Source: Chlorocebus sabaeus (taxonomy: Eukaryota; Chordata; Mammalia; Primates; Cercopithecidae). Taken from it: DNA of 64,000 nt. Shown here in pieces: positions 1-11,350 of this stretch. Every line of letters starts with the position of its first letter. Within the stretch, counting starts at the first letter, position 1. The notes under the pieces were generated by a model. That model saw nothing but the letters and a program-made list of their open reading frames with translations, ran no database searches and had not been told where the DNA came from. The position numbers and the translations under genes are program-made. The stretch is taken from NCBI RefSeq assembly GCF_047675955.1, contig NC_132911.1, positions 81,280,208-81,344,207 on the forward strand, read 5' to 3'.

Positions 1-849
1 TTTCCTGAAAACTAGGTCAGTGGTCTTTCCACTGCAACATGTCTCTGTTAGCCCAAGTATATATGGAAGGACCATGGTAGAGTGAAATACGCAATGACTT
101 AGGATTCACAAGACCTATGACTACAGACCACTCTTGTCACTTACTGGCAAGTAACTTAGTTCTTCAAAGCTTCACCTTCCACCTTTATATGTTAAAATTA
201 CATATCTATCCTGAAATGCTAGCAGATATATTCAACAAATAATATGCTCTCTGTGAAAGAGAACAGAACTCTGGAAAATGTTTATTTCATAACTGAATTA
301 GATTTTAAACTTACGTAGTATAAAAACGAGTTCCCAAGCCAAATTCAACTATTGAATCAACATTTTCTATTTGAACATTTCTCATATCTAACATGCAGGT
401 ATTCATTGACAAACATTTATCGAACACAAGCTACATGCCAAATTCAATACAGGAGTTGTGAAGTTGAAAAAGAGATTACTTTGTCTTCAGAGTTAATTTT
501 ACTTGGTTAGCCTGTGTTCAAAGCTCAAATGTTTAATTTAATCAACTTTCATAGTCACAGGTTATACTCCTAGCACAGTTGACGTATTTTAATTAGATCA
601 AGAACATATAGAAAGAGGAGAACTTTGGGACTGAACTCAACCTTGATTACTGCCATTTGCTTAAGCACAACAGGTAATTCTTGGCCAAATTCTATTGGCT
701 CTAAATTCCAAATGAATTAGTCTTATTTCTCTTTCAATTTCTACCACCTAAGTTAAAGCAGCATTATATTTCATCAAGATACTAGAGAACGACTTCCCAA
801 CTATAATAGTCTCTCCTACAATTTCTGGCCCCTTACACTCTATTCAGCC
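1..849. other. Unassigned AT-rich DNA
   Basis: I recognise no gene, RNA or repeat here. There is no open frame of useful length and no splice-site context that looks coding. Part of it may be very old, decayed repeat. Confidence 0.5.
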
Positions 850-1518
850 CAAATGTAAAGTAATCTTTTGAGAAAACATAAAAGTCACATAACGTTGCGG
901 TTTTAAAACCCTCCCCTGATTACCAGTGCATTGACAGTGAATTCTAGGCTCTCTACCAATGACTTATGGGGCCATAGGTGGTCTGACTGCTACTTAATTT
1001 TCCAAATTCACACTATACAACCTGGATTCAGCTTCACTGGCTCCCTTTCTATTGCTTGCACAAACCCAGTTTTTTTTCCACTTTAGCACTTATAAACTTG
1101 TGGTTCCCTTTGCCTGAATGCTGTTTCGCTCACTCTCTGCATGAATGACTTTGTATCTGAGCTTAATTTCTCAGCTGTGGATTTAAATGTTATCTCTTCA
1201 GAGGACCCTGTCTTTACCACACTGCCTATGGTCATTCTTTACTAATTTAACAAATATTTATGGAGTGCCTATAAGCCCAGTCCTGGCCAGTTACTGTATA
1301 TATTATCACTAAGCTACTAGTTTCATTGTACTTAGAATAATTGCTACTTGTCTTATTTATATATTAATTTACATATCTATTATGTCACTTTAGAAGGTTT
1401 AATTTTCAAGATGCAAAGATTTTGTTGATTTCACTCACAGAAATGCACCCAGAACTAAGCATAGGGTCCAGCATATTATAGGCACTCAACAACTACATTG
1501 AATGAATAAATAATTTTA
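850..1518 (+). mobile_element. L2 LINE, 3' portion
   Basis: The order of landmarks follows the L2 consensus: a 'aaaaccctcc' start, then a stretch resembling the 'ttccctttgcctgaatgct' block, the 'cctcttcagaggaccctg' block, and the terminal 'ggcactcaacaa...gaatgaataaataa' end typical of L2. The copy is old and heavily diverged, so the 5' limit is approximate. It is a dead LINE fragment. Confidence 0.75.
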
Positions 1519-1651
1519 TAAATATTATTTGAGAAGCATTATATGTCCGCCATTGACAGCTGCTGAGCACATAGCTCTTGCCAACAAGACGGAGAGGAAA
1601 TAAATGTGAAATTATTTGTTCATTCAAATTAAAAAAAAAAATACCAGATAA

Positions 1652-1840
1652 ACATCAGTATCTGTCCTAAGTAGACGCTAGAAATACAGGTGTATTTCTA
1701 TTTAACCAGTTGTCTACAATTTGTCCAAACAGTTACAAAGCCAATTGTGAGGGCTATGCCGAATAGCCATCTTATTTCTAGTCCGAGAGCTAGAAGTACA
1801 GGTGTATTTCTAGCATCTACATAAGACAGCTACTGATGCT
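1652..1840. repeat. Imperfect inverted repeat, possible MITE
   Basis: Two arms of about 50 bp (1652-1700 and 1790-1840) are reverse complements at about 43 of 50 positions, with a centre of about 90 bp. The arms share the core 'gctagaaataca'. The arrangement resembles the terminal inverted repeats of a small non-autonomous DNA transposon, but I cannot match it to a family and I see no clear target duplication. The right arm abuts an LTR fragment. Confidence 0.6.
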
Positions 1841-1845
1841 TATTT

Positions 1846-2152
1846 GTTTCACAATTCTGGAAATTAGAAGTCCAAATTTTTAGTCAGTCTGAGTCTGAAG
1901 GCCTGAGAACCAAGAATGCCGAGGGCAAGAGAAGATTTTTGTGCTAATGGGAGCAGTCAGGCAAACAATAAATTCAACTTTCTTCTGCCTTTTTATTTTA
2001 TTGGGCTCTGAACAGATTGGATCATGCCCACTAACAATGAGGAAGACCATAGACTTTACTCAGTTCATCAACTCAAATGCTAGTCTCTTGTAAATACCAT
2101 TACAGACACATCCAGAAATAATATCTAACCAGGTATCTGAGCATCTCATAGT
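1846..2152 (-). mobile_element. Old LTR fragment (MaLR/ERVL type)
   Basis: The segment contains blocks common to an ancient mammalian LTR: 'cacaattctgga' near the left, 'cagattggatcatgccca', 'actttactcagttca', and 'gacacatccagaaataa'. These appear as the reverse complement of the usual LTR orientation. The right end, which should continue for some 30 bases, is cut off where a young L1 begins. I do not assign a subfamily. Confidence 0.55.
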
Positions 2153-2971
2153 CTCAAAAGAAGACATTCATACAGCCAACAGACACATGAAAAAATGCTC
2201 ATCATCACCGGCCATCAGAGAAATGCAAATCAAAACCACAATGAGATACCATCTCACACCAGTTAGAATGGCAATCATTAAAAAGTCAGGAAACAACAGG
2301 TGCTGGAGAGGATGTGGAGAAATAGGAACACTTTTACACTGTTGGTGGGATTGTAAACTAATTCAACCATTATGGAAAACAGTATGGCGATTCCTCAAGG
2401 ATCTAGAACTAGATGTACCATATGACCCAGCCATCCCATTACTAGGTATATACCCAAAGGATTATAAATCATGCTGCTATAAAGACACATGCACACGTAT
2501 GTTTATTGCGGCACTATTCACAATAGCAAAGACTTGGAATCAACCCAAATGTCCATCAGTGACAGACTGGATTAAGAAAATGTGGCACATATACACCATG
2601 GAATACTATGCAGCCATAAAAAGGGATGAGTTTGTGTCCTTTGTAGGGACATGGATGCAGCTGGAAACCATCATTCTTAGCAAACTATCACAAGAACAGA
2701 AAACCAAACACCGCATGTTCTTACTCATAGGTGGGAACTGAACAATGAGATCACTTGGACTCGGGAAGGGGAACATCACACACCGGGGCCTATCATGGGG
2801 AGGGGGGAGGGATTGCATTGGGAGTTATACCTGATGTAAATGACGAGTTGATGGGTGCTGACGAGTTGATGGGTGCAGCACAGCAACATGGCACAAGTAT
2901 ACATATGTAACAAACCTGCACGTTATGCACATGTACCCTAGAACTTAAAGTATAATAATAAAAAAAAAAAA
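2153..2971 (+). mobile_element. L1PA-type LINE, 5'-truncated 3' end
   Basis: It carries the end of L1 ORF2, the 3' UTR and an A-rich tail, and is close to the L1PA consensus ('gcacatgtaccctagaac' just before the tail). About 0.8 kb of a 6-kb element remains. In the 3' UTR a 17-18 bp unit 'gacgagttgatgggtgc' is tandemly duplicated (about 2842-2876). The left flank is LTR sequence and the right flank is an older minus-strand L1, and no clean target duplication is visible. Confidence 0.9.
2187..2741 (+). pseudogene. L1 ORF2 protein C-terminus (remnant)
   Basis: The 184-residue open frame is the C-terminal end of the L1 endonuclease/reverse transcriptase, whose full length is about 1,275 residues. 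It begins at an internal methionine. It includes the Cys-rich segment (residues about 39-56, a C-x3-C-x7-H-x4-C pattern) and ends at the natural stop after 'LIGGN'. There is no endonuclease or reverse transcriptase domain and no promoter, so it is not a functional gene. The lack of internal stops reflects the youth of the insertion. Confidence 0.9.
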
Positions 2972-4258
2972 ATTAGCCATCATAGTAGGTGTGAGGACAC
3001 ACATAGTTGTATAGTATTTTAAAGATGTTCAATGTTATAAACCACTTATTTGTGTCATCTTCAATTGCTTTCATCAGTTTTGTAGTTTTCCTTGAAGAGG
3101 TCTCTCACCTCCTTAGATAAATGTATTCCTGTGTGTGTGTGTGTGTTTTTTTTGTATCCATTGTAAACAGAATTGACTTTTGATTTCTTTCTCAGCTAGC
3201 CCATAATTGGTGTACAGAAACACTACTGATTTTTGTACATGGATTTTGTACTGTGCCACTTTACTGAATTCATTTATTAAATTTAAGAAGTTTTGTAGAA
3301 TTGTTAGTTTTCTTGAGATATAAGTTCGTATTATCAGAAAAGGGGAACAATTTGACTATCTCTTTTCCAATTTGGATACCTTTTATCTTCTTCTATTGCC
3401 TGAATTTTCTGGCTAGGACTTCCAGTACTATGCTGAATAGAAGTGGTGAAAGTGTCTTATTCTAGTTCTTAGAGGAAAAACTTTCAACTTTTTCCCATTC
3501 AGTATGATATTAGCTGTGGGTTTGTCATACGTGGTCTTTATTCTTTTGAGGTATGTTCATTCTATGCCTAGTTTGTTGAAGATTTTCATGATTAAAGATT
3601 TAAAACTTTATCAAATGCTTTTTCTGTATCTATTGAGATGATCAAATTGTTTGTATCCTTTACTCTGTTGATGTAATATATCATGTGTTTCGATTTGTGT
3701 ATGTTGAACCATCCTTGCATCCCTAACATAAAGTATACTTGACTGTAGTTTATTATCTTTTCGATGTGCTGTTGGATTCAGTTTTCTAGTGTATTGTTTA
3801 GAATTTTGTGTGTATGTTCATCAGGGATAATGGCCTGTAATTTTCTTGTGTCTGTGTGTTCTTGTTTTATTTTGGTATCATGGTAATGGACTTGTAGAAT
3901 GAATTAAGGAGAATTCTACCCTTTGATTTCTTGGAAATAGTTTCAAAAGGATTGGTATTAGATCTCAGTAAGTTTAGTAGAATGCAGCTGTGAATCTATC
4001 TGATCTGGGAATTTTCTTTGTTAAGATTAGTTTTATTACTGATTCACTCTTGCTGCTCATTACTGGTCTATTCTGGTTTTATATTTCTTCTTTATTCAAT
4101 CTTGGTAGGTTATAGATTTCCAGAAGTTTATCCATTTATCTAGGTTTTGCCATTTGTCAGTTTACAGCTTTTCATAACAGTCTCTGATGACCTGTTGTAT
4201 TTCTGTGGTATCAGTTGTAATGCCTCCTTTTTCATTTCTGATTTGATTATTTAGGTCT

Positions 4259-4615
4259 TGATACAGTTTGGCTCTGTGTCCCCACTCAAATCTCATCTCT
4301 AATTGTAATCCCCAAATGTCAAGGGAGGGACATGGTGAGAGGTGATTGGATAATGAGAGCAATTTCCCCCATGCTGTTCTCATGATAGTGAGAAAGTTCT
4401 CATGACATCTGATGATGGTTTAAAAATGGCAGTGTCCCCTGCACTCTCTGTTTCTTGCTGTCATGTACGATGTGCCTTGCTTCCCCTTCCACCATGATTG
4501 TAAGTTTCCTGAGACCTTCCTAGTCATGTGAAACTGTGAGTCAATTAAACCTCTTTTTTTCATAAGCTACCCAGTCTTAGGTAGTATCTTTATAGTAGTG
4601 TGAAAACAGACTAAC
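4259..4615 (+). mobile_element. MST-type MaLR solo LTR
   Basis: The LTR starts 'tgatacagtttgg' and ends 'agactaaca', with the usual internal blocks 'ccatgattgtaagtttcctg' and 'gtgagtcaattaaacctctt' (poly-A signal region). It sits inside ORF2 of the old L1, whose sequence resumes at once on the right with 'cttggttagtctacc'. It is therefore younger than that L1. No internal region is present, so it is a solo LTR. Confidence 0.9.
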
Positions 4616-5741
4616 AGTTTTTTTCTACTTTTCTTGGTTAGTCTACCAGCAGTTTATCAACTTTGTTTTTCTTTTTGAAGAACCAGCTTTTCGATTGTTA
4701 ATCCTTTGTATTTTTTTTTTGTAGTCTCTATTTCATTTAGTTCTTCTCTTCTTTTTATTATCTATTTTCTTCTGCTATTTGGATTTGCCTGGTTTTTGCT
4801 TTTCTGCTTCTTTAACGTGCATTGTTAGATAGTTATTTGTAATCTTTCTACATTTTTGATGCAGACATTTATTGCTAGAAACTTCCCTTTTAGCACAATT
4901 TTTGCTGTATCACACAGGTTTTCATATGCTGTGTTTGCATTTTTATTTTTTAAGATATTTTAAATTTATATTTTAATTTATTATTTTTATCCAATCATTA
5001 TTTAAGAGCATGCTATTTAATTTCCATGTATTTGGATAATTTCTTGGTGTTTACTTCTGGTTTTATCCCAAAGTGGTCTGAGAAGATATTTGATATTATT
5101 TTGATTTTTTAAAATTTTATTGAACTTGTTTTTTCCTAGCATATGGTCTATCTGAAGAATGTTTCAGGTGCTAATGAGAATAATTTATATTCTTCAGATA
5201 TTTCATAAATGTCTTTTAGGTCCATTTGGTCTAAAGTCCAGTTTACCCCAGAATTTTCTTTGTTAGTTTTCTGTTTAGATGACCTGTCTAAAATAAAAGA
5301 CCTCCATGCTTTGCAATCTCTCTGTCTCTCTCTAGGTCTGGTAATATTTGTTTTATGGTTATGAGTGCTCCAGTTGGGTACATGTATATTTAGGATTTTT
5401 ATATCCTCTTGCTGTATTGATATTTTTACAATTATATAATGACTTTCTTTGGGGTTTTTTTTCTTAACTTAAAATCTGTTTTATCAGATGTATTATAGCT
5501 ACATCTGCCTGCTTTCAGTTTCTGTTCATGTGGAGCGTCTTTTTCCATCTCTTTACTTTCAGTTTCTATGTCTTTACTGATAAGCCAAGTTTCTTGGAAG
5601 CTACTTAGCTGGATTATATTATTTAAATCTATTCAGCCATTCTATATCTTTTCATTAAGTCCATTTCATTAAAGGTCAATATCTGAGGCTTTGTTTTTTT
5701 CTTTGTCATTATGGTTTGGGGAATTTCTGTAGTAATACATT

Positions 5742-5785
5742 TGGATTTCAGGCCTCTGGGCAACTGGTGTGGTCTGGGCAATGGC
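5742..5785. repeat. Copy A of a 44-bp direct repeat inside the old L1
   Basis: This stretch, with core 'ggcctctgggcaactggtg', recurs at 7260-7304 in the same orientation with two substitutions and one indel. It lies at the ORF1/ORF2 boundary of the reversed L1, where the usual consensus does not have it as far as I recall. Confidence 0.85.
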
Positions 5786-7259
5786 TTATTCTTCATTTTT
5801 TGTGTGATTGTTTTACAAGTGAGTTTTATACTTCCATGTGTTTTCCTGGAGGCAAACGCCATTCTTTTACTTCCAGGTTTAGGACTCACTTGAGCATTGT
5901 TAGTATGACTGGTCTAGTGGTCACAAGTTTCCTGAGCATTTTCTTGTCTGAGAAAGACTTTACTCCTTTTTCATTTATTAAGGATAATTTTGCTGAATAT
6001 AACAATTTTTTTCTTTCAGAACTTCAAATATATTATACCATTCTCTTTTGCCCTTGTAAAGTTTCTGCTGATAAATCTGATTTTAGTCTTATGGGATTTC
6101 CTTTATAATTCACTAGCACTTTTCTTTTGTTGTTTATAGAATTCACTATTTTTGACTTTAGATAGTCTGTCTATAATATGTTGTGGAAAGAAGTTTTTTA
6201 CAATGTATCTTCCTGGGGATCACTGATCCTCATGTATATGAATGTCTAAATATCTTTCTAGACTTGGGAAGTTTTCATTTATTGTTTTGTTAAACAGATT
6301 TTCTAATTTTTTCATTTTCTCTTTATTCTCTTGGATACCAATAATTCAAATATTTGGTCACTTTAAGTTGTCCCAAATGTCATAAAGGCTTTGCTCATTC
6401 TTTTTTATTCTTTCTTTCTTTCTTTTTCTCTGACTAGATTATTTCCAAAGATCTTTTGTTAAGTTCAGAGATTCTTTCTTTTGCTTTATATAGTCTATTG
6501 TTGAAGCTTTCAAATGTATTTTGTATTTCCTTCAATGAATTATTAAATTTCAAAATTTTCATTTCATTCTTATTTAAAATATCTATCTCCTTGGTAAAAT
6601 TTTCATTCATATCCTGAATTGTTTTTCTGGGTTTTTTTTTTTTTGCATTATTTTTCAGAATTTTTTTGTACTTTGCTAAGTTTCTTTAAAATCAATATTT
6701 TGAATTCTTTACCTGAGAATTTGAAGATTTCTTTTTGATTAAGATCTACTGCTACAGAATTATTATGTTCCTTTGCAAGGGTCATATTTTCTTACTTTTT
6801 AATATTTCCTATGTTTTTACATTGATATCTGTGCATCTGATGTAACCATCACTTCTTATTTTGAATTTACTTTTATAGGGGAGAATATTTTCCTGAATAT
6901 GTATTTATAGTGTCGGTTAGGTAGGGCAAATTGGTTTTGATTCTGGATGCATGCTCTAATGTAGTCTCTGTATGACATTTTTGACTGTAAACAGAATTAG
7001 TGATATCTGTGATTTTTCTCAGTTGGTTAAGGTGAAGTTATTAAAGGATACTGTGGTGAAGCTGTACTGGGGAATGGTGTGCCAGGTAGGCCAATTTTTA
7101 GTCACCATTGGTGTCTGTGGTGGGCTGAGTATGTCTATCCTGAACCCCAGGATGGTTTTTGTTGGCAATAATGTTGGCAGTTATCAGCAAGCTGTTTATT
7201 GGGCTTCTAGGTGGCTTTCTCGAATGCCAACAGAGGCAGTAGTGAACTGGACAGGTGGG

Positions 7260-7304
7260 TGGATTTTCAGGCCTCTGGGCAACTGGTGTGGTGTGAGCAA
7301 TGGC
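7260..7304. repeat. Copy B of a 44-bp direct repeat inside the old L1
   Basis: Partner of 5742-5785. This copy lies in the GC-richer 5' UTR part of the reversed L1 and is likely the source, because its surroundings have similar composition. Confidence 0.85.
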
Positions 7305-8598
7305 AGTAAGCAGTGGTGGGAAAATTCTTTAAGTTCAGAGCAGTGTGTGTTGGTATTAATGATGGCTGTGATAAGCTGGGCTGGCTAGTCTCTAGACCCT
7401 CAAGTAGCACTTGCAGATAGGTGCTAGATGAGGTGGTAGAATCAAAAAATTTAGGTCCAACTTCAGGCTCTTATTATGCATGCTCAGATGCTCAAGGTAG
7501 TGGACTGGGTTGGGCAACCCCCGGACCCTGGACAGTGTACTTTGTCTCAGAGGAGGGGCACAAAGCAGGGCTGAACATGCTTGTTTTCCAGCTTCTAAAT
7601 GGTGAGAGTGGGCCTTAGCCATAGTGAACAGGGGCAGGTTGATCCTCGGGCCCCAAGCAGAGTGCTTGGATAAGGGGCAGTAGCGGCCACACTGAGAGTC
7701 TGCCACTGAAGTGAGTAGGGCTGACCTTGGCGGCCACAGGCTAAGCTGGCATGTAGGGAATGCATGTCCCCCTCATGCTGCGATGCTGATAGGGCTTGCC
7801 CCCAACCCCTAGCTGCAGCTGACCCCACCCAGCACACAACTCAGTTCCAGCAGCAACTTTATCCCACTTGTATCCCAGTTTCAGACCTGTCAGAGCTTGC
7901 TTCTTAGTATCAGCAGCTGCAGACCATGCCTCTCTCATTTCTTAACCCTGGCTCCCAGCTTACACACCAGTCTCAGAAGCAACAGCACAATTTTTCCAGA
8001 CACTTCAGATCCAATACTGTTGGGCCCCAGGAGAGTGTGCAGTCTGCCAAAGGCTAGGTTGGAAAATGATATCTTGTTGTAGCTGCTTAGATCTCAGAAA
8101 GGGTGTGGGACACAGTACAAGCACCCTCCCTAGAGCAGTTTCATCTCACAGTATCCTGGAAACTTCCTGTGTTTGTTTCAGGGACTAGGAGGTTCAAGGG
8201 GCTCTCCCATTGGCAGGATTGCACAGTTCCACTGTGGGGGTGTGGGCCACTGGAAGTCTCTCACTTATCATTCCCTGTATTGAAAACTCATTTCCAACTT
8301 CCACCCAATCCCAACCAAATAGACTGCAACTTTCCTTCTCCATCCTTGCTTTTGGTGTTTCCTGTCACTCTTCTATTGAAATTCAATATTCTTTCTTTGA
8401 TAATGTATTTTAAGTGTCCTTGTTTCTATACTCTTTTTATATTTTTAAGTGGAGGAGGAGGCCATGTAATGCTTCTTGTCAGCCATCTTTAATCTCATCC
8501 CCACTATTTTTAAATTTAACAACTTTAAATGTTGATCAATTGATACCCGGACAAGATAAGATTTAGTTTACTTCACCAACTCCCCCTCCTTGTCCCAT

Positions 8599-8932
8599 TC
8601 TACCCCAAACTTTCACTCAAGCCTTTTAAAACCTAACATTGGCCAATAAAAGAATGACCATACCTTCTCTAAAATAGTTGAGTAACTTTTAACTTCTGAG
8701 AAATAATCCATGAGTTTCGCATTTACATGAGAAATCTAATAAGGATAGAAGCAAGATTTTAATTTCTGATTTTTTCCTACCTGATATTCTTAAAAAGTCG
8801 TTATTTTGGACAACAAAATGCATGATGAAAATGTTCATTTCAGAACTGAGACTCTTCTTGCTCTAATGAATTAAGATTTTTACAACACTTACTTTTTCTT
8901 AAGTTCTCATGTAAAAGGTCACAGTAATCAAG
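8599..8932. repeat. Copy A of a 330-bp local direct duplication
   Basis: The segment matches 10490-10836 in the same orientation at roughly 88-89 percent by eye, with small indels. Shared exact stretches include 'cttttaaaacctaacatt' and 'atgaattaagatttttacaa'. It is not a repeat family that I recognise. Confidence 0.9.
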
Positions 8933-10489
8933 TTTTTTGATTTCTCAATTGGAAAACATTTTAACTTAAACACTGTATATCTAAACAGTTATTTTTTATT
9001 TCTTCAGCTATAGTTATTAGTGTTTCATTCTCAACTTTGGTGTTTGAAGACAATAATAACTACCTTTATTTCCCTCATTGCTAAATAAAATAGATTTAAC
9101 CCTATTTACATTTACTATTACAGCTTAAATATCTGCATTGGTGTTAAAATTACCTTTATGCTTTTTCTATTAATTCATTCAAAAAACTGAAAATCTACAA
9201 ATGTGTTTGTATTATTATGACTATTTTATATTTCAAAGCCAAGTACTCATATTTACTTATTTTATTGTACATTTTTTCTGGTTTTCTAGTAATCTTCTAT
9301 TTTTGCATTCCCTAATTTTCTCTAGAATAGTTGCGTCTTTTCTTATCATACTCTTTATTATATAGAAAATATGGATTACAAATTCGAGTTGAATAACACT
9401 GGAGACACAAGAACAGTTAGAAAGCTGCTGCCTGTGTAAGCTGAAATATGAAAGGAGCTTAAATGACAACAATGGCAGTAAAATCAGCTCAAATTCATCT
9501 TTACTATGGGTAAAACAGCTGGAAGCACACATCATACAGTGTCTCGGTATCATCATTTTGCACAGAAAGTGTTGCACAGTATCATTATATTTTCTATTGT
9601 GCAAATTGTAAGATTAGTGACCATAAATACTATAGGTCATAGAAATTTCACAATTGACAAATGTAAGCAAACATACACACACACACACACACACACTAAT
9701 TCAATAGATGTTCGTTTAGTGTTATGTCACAATTTTATCACACTTTTAAGAGCTAAACTAAGATTGTTATTAGTTTTTTTAAGTTTACGGATAAAAATTT
9801 CCTTAGTTATAGTAAAGTTAGTGTTTTTTATAACATGTGTCCTTAATAGACAATAATTAATTGGGGTATGTATGTGTTGAGGGGTAGTTGTTAGTATTTT
9901 TAAAGGATGACCTTGACATGGTTTGTGAGGCCTCCAAAGCAATTACTGAAAAAACCGAGATGAAAAGCAATGGCAAAAATCAGAAAGAACTGCTTGAATT
10001 AGTCCAAATCATAGACATTGCTCAGCAGCATTAGATGATAGTTAACTTTTAACGAGGGAAGACACAAGGTAATTAAATCTTGACATAAAATTATGAAGGA
10101 AAATATCAGGTAACAATCTTGCTATGAGATATAAAAAAAAGAAAAGACATTTTCTGAAAACTTGCCTGATGCTCTGTCATCTGAAACTGTTCTTTATGAG
10201 TGCAGGGTGAAGGTCAAGGAGGTATCTCAACTCCATCAATCCTTTGGACAGTTACAAATGACCTTTCGCTTTCCATAAGACATTCAATATTCTGAATTGG
10301 AGGGATACATTTTTCTGTGTTTAGAAAATGGCAAAATTGAAACCTTTCCTATTGCAGGAGGTTCACTTCTGTTGACTCTCTTGGACAGACTGTTCATTCC
10401 CAAAGCTTATAGAGGCTGTGATCTTATTTGCATTAGCTACCTGATCTAGAAAAAAAAAATGTCAATTTTATGTTATCTATCAGAAATTG
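8933..10489. other. Unassigned spacer between duplication copies
   Basis: About 1.56 kb with no recognisable gene or transposon. It holds a short CA repeat (about 9671-9696). The open frames here are short, in competing frames on both strands, and have no recognisable protein similarity. Confidence 0.5.
9671..9696. repeat. CA dinucleotide microsatellite
   Basis: An interrupted (CA)n run of about 26 bases, likely length-polymorphic. Confidence 0.9.
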
Positions 10490-10836
10490 TTCTACTTCCA
10501 GAATAACTTTCACTCATGCCTTTTAAAACCTAACATTTGTCAATTAGAGAATGACAATACCTCCTCTAAAATACTTGAGCGATTTTTAACTTCTGATAAA
10601 TAATCCACAAGTTTCACATTTACATGAGAAAAATAATAAGAAGGATAGAAGCAAGATTTTAATTTCTGACTTTTTCCGACCTGATATTCTTAAAAAGTAG
10701 TTATCTTGGATAACAATTAGAACACATGAGAAAAATGTTCACTTCAGATCTAAGACTCTTCTTGTTCTAATGAATTAAGATTTTTACAACACTTACTTTT
10801 TCTTAAATTTTCATATAAAAGTTCACAGTAATCAAA
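10490..10836. repeat. Copy B of a 330-bp local direct duplication
   Basis: Partner of 8599-8932. This copy carries a 3-base gain near 10635 and a rearranged spot near 10715-10730 relative to the other copy. Its right boundary is just after 'cacagtaatcaa'. Confidence 0.9.
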
Positions 10837-11054
10837 TTGTCATCAATTTATGAAATATATAGTGAAACAGCTACTGTCTAAAATTACATTTATAGTTACT
10901 TTAAGATAATGCAAGATTTATACCATATTTGTGAATAAGTGCATTGTGACAGGGAGTTATAAAATTATAAGTGTTAAAATGCATCTGACACCATTCAAAG
11001 AGTAAGGCATTGTATTATTTATTTATTTATTTAATTATTTAACATAAAAATAAT

Positions 11055-11350
11055 GAGTCTCTGAACTGTCTAAGGGTCAGCTCTAGCACTAGTAATACAG
11101 CAAAAGAACAGGACAGACAATACTTCTGCCCTTGTGGAGTTTCCACTGTGGAAAGATGAATAAATATAAAAGCAAATAAATAAATGATATAATCCCAACA
11201 TTGTTAAATCCACTGGAGAAATAAGAGAGTAATGGGTTACATTAGGTTAAGTGGAAGCAGAGAAGTGTATTTTACACATTGTGATCAGGGAACCTTTGAA
11301 TAAAGTATGCACTTTTGCCTAAAGGTATTGGAATTGAGAAACAAATATAT
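11055..11350 (-). mobile_element. L2 LINE fragment, reversed
   Basis: It matches the reverse complement of L2: 'taatacagcaaaagaacagg', then 'cttctgcccttgtggagttt', followed by the 'aataaataaatgat' block and the 'gatcagggaacctttgaa' block. It is old and eroded. Confidence 0.7.

Larger units (their letters stand above)
2972..8505 (-). mobile_element. Old L1 (L1M-type), nearly full length, reversed
   Basis: Read on the minus strand it runs 5' UTR (about 8505-6700), ORF1 region (about 6700-5750), then ORF2 (about 5700-2972), and is missing the 3' end. The 5' edge has a 'cagccatctttaatc' motif, the counterpart of the L1 start. ORF2 landmarks include the antisense 'ttccagtactatgctgaata' block and the stretch around 3100-3270. 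All frames are broken by many stops. An MST LTR interrupts it at 4259-4615. A 44-bp piece of the 5' UTR recurs near the ORF1/ORF2 boundary (see findings). Confidence 0.85.

Noticed and set aside
2187..2741. 184-residue open frame as a host gene
   Set aside because: It is the C-terminal end of L1 ORF2 in a 5'-truncated L1.
6972..7388. 138-residue plus-strand open frame
   Set aside because: It lies antisense to the 5' UTR of the old reversed L1 and has no protein family features.
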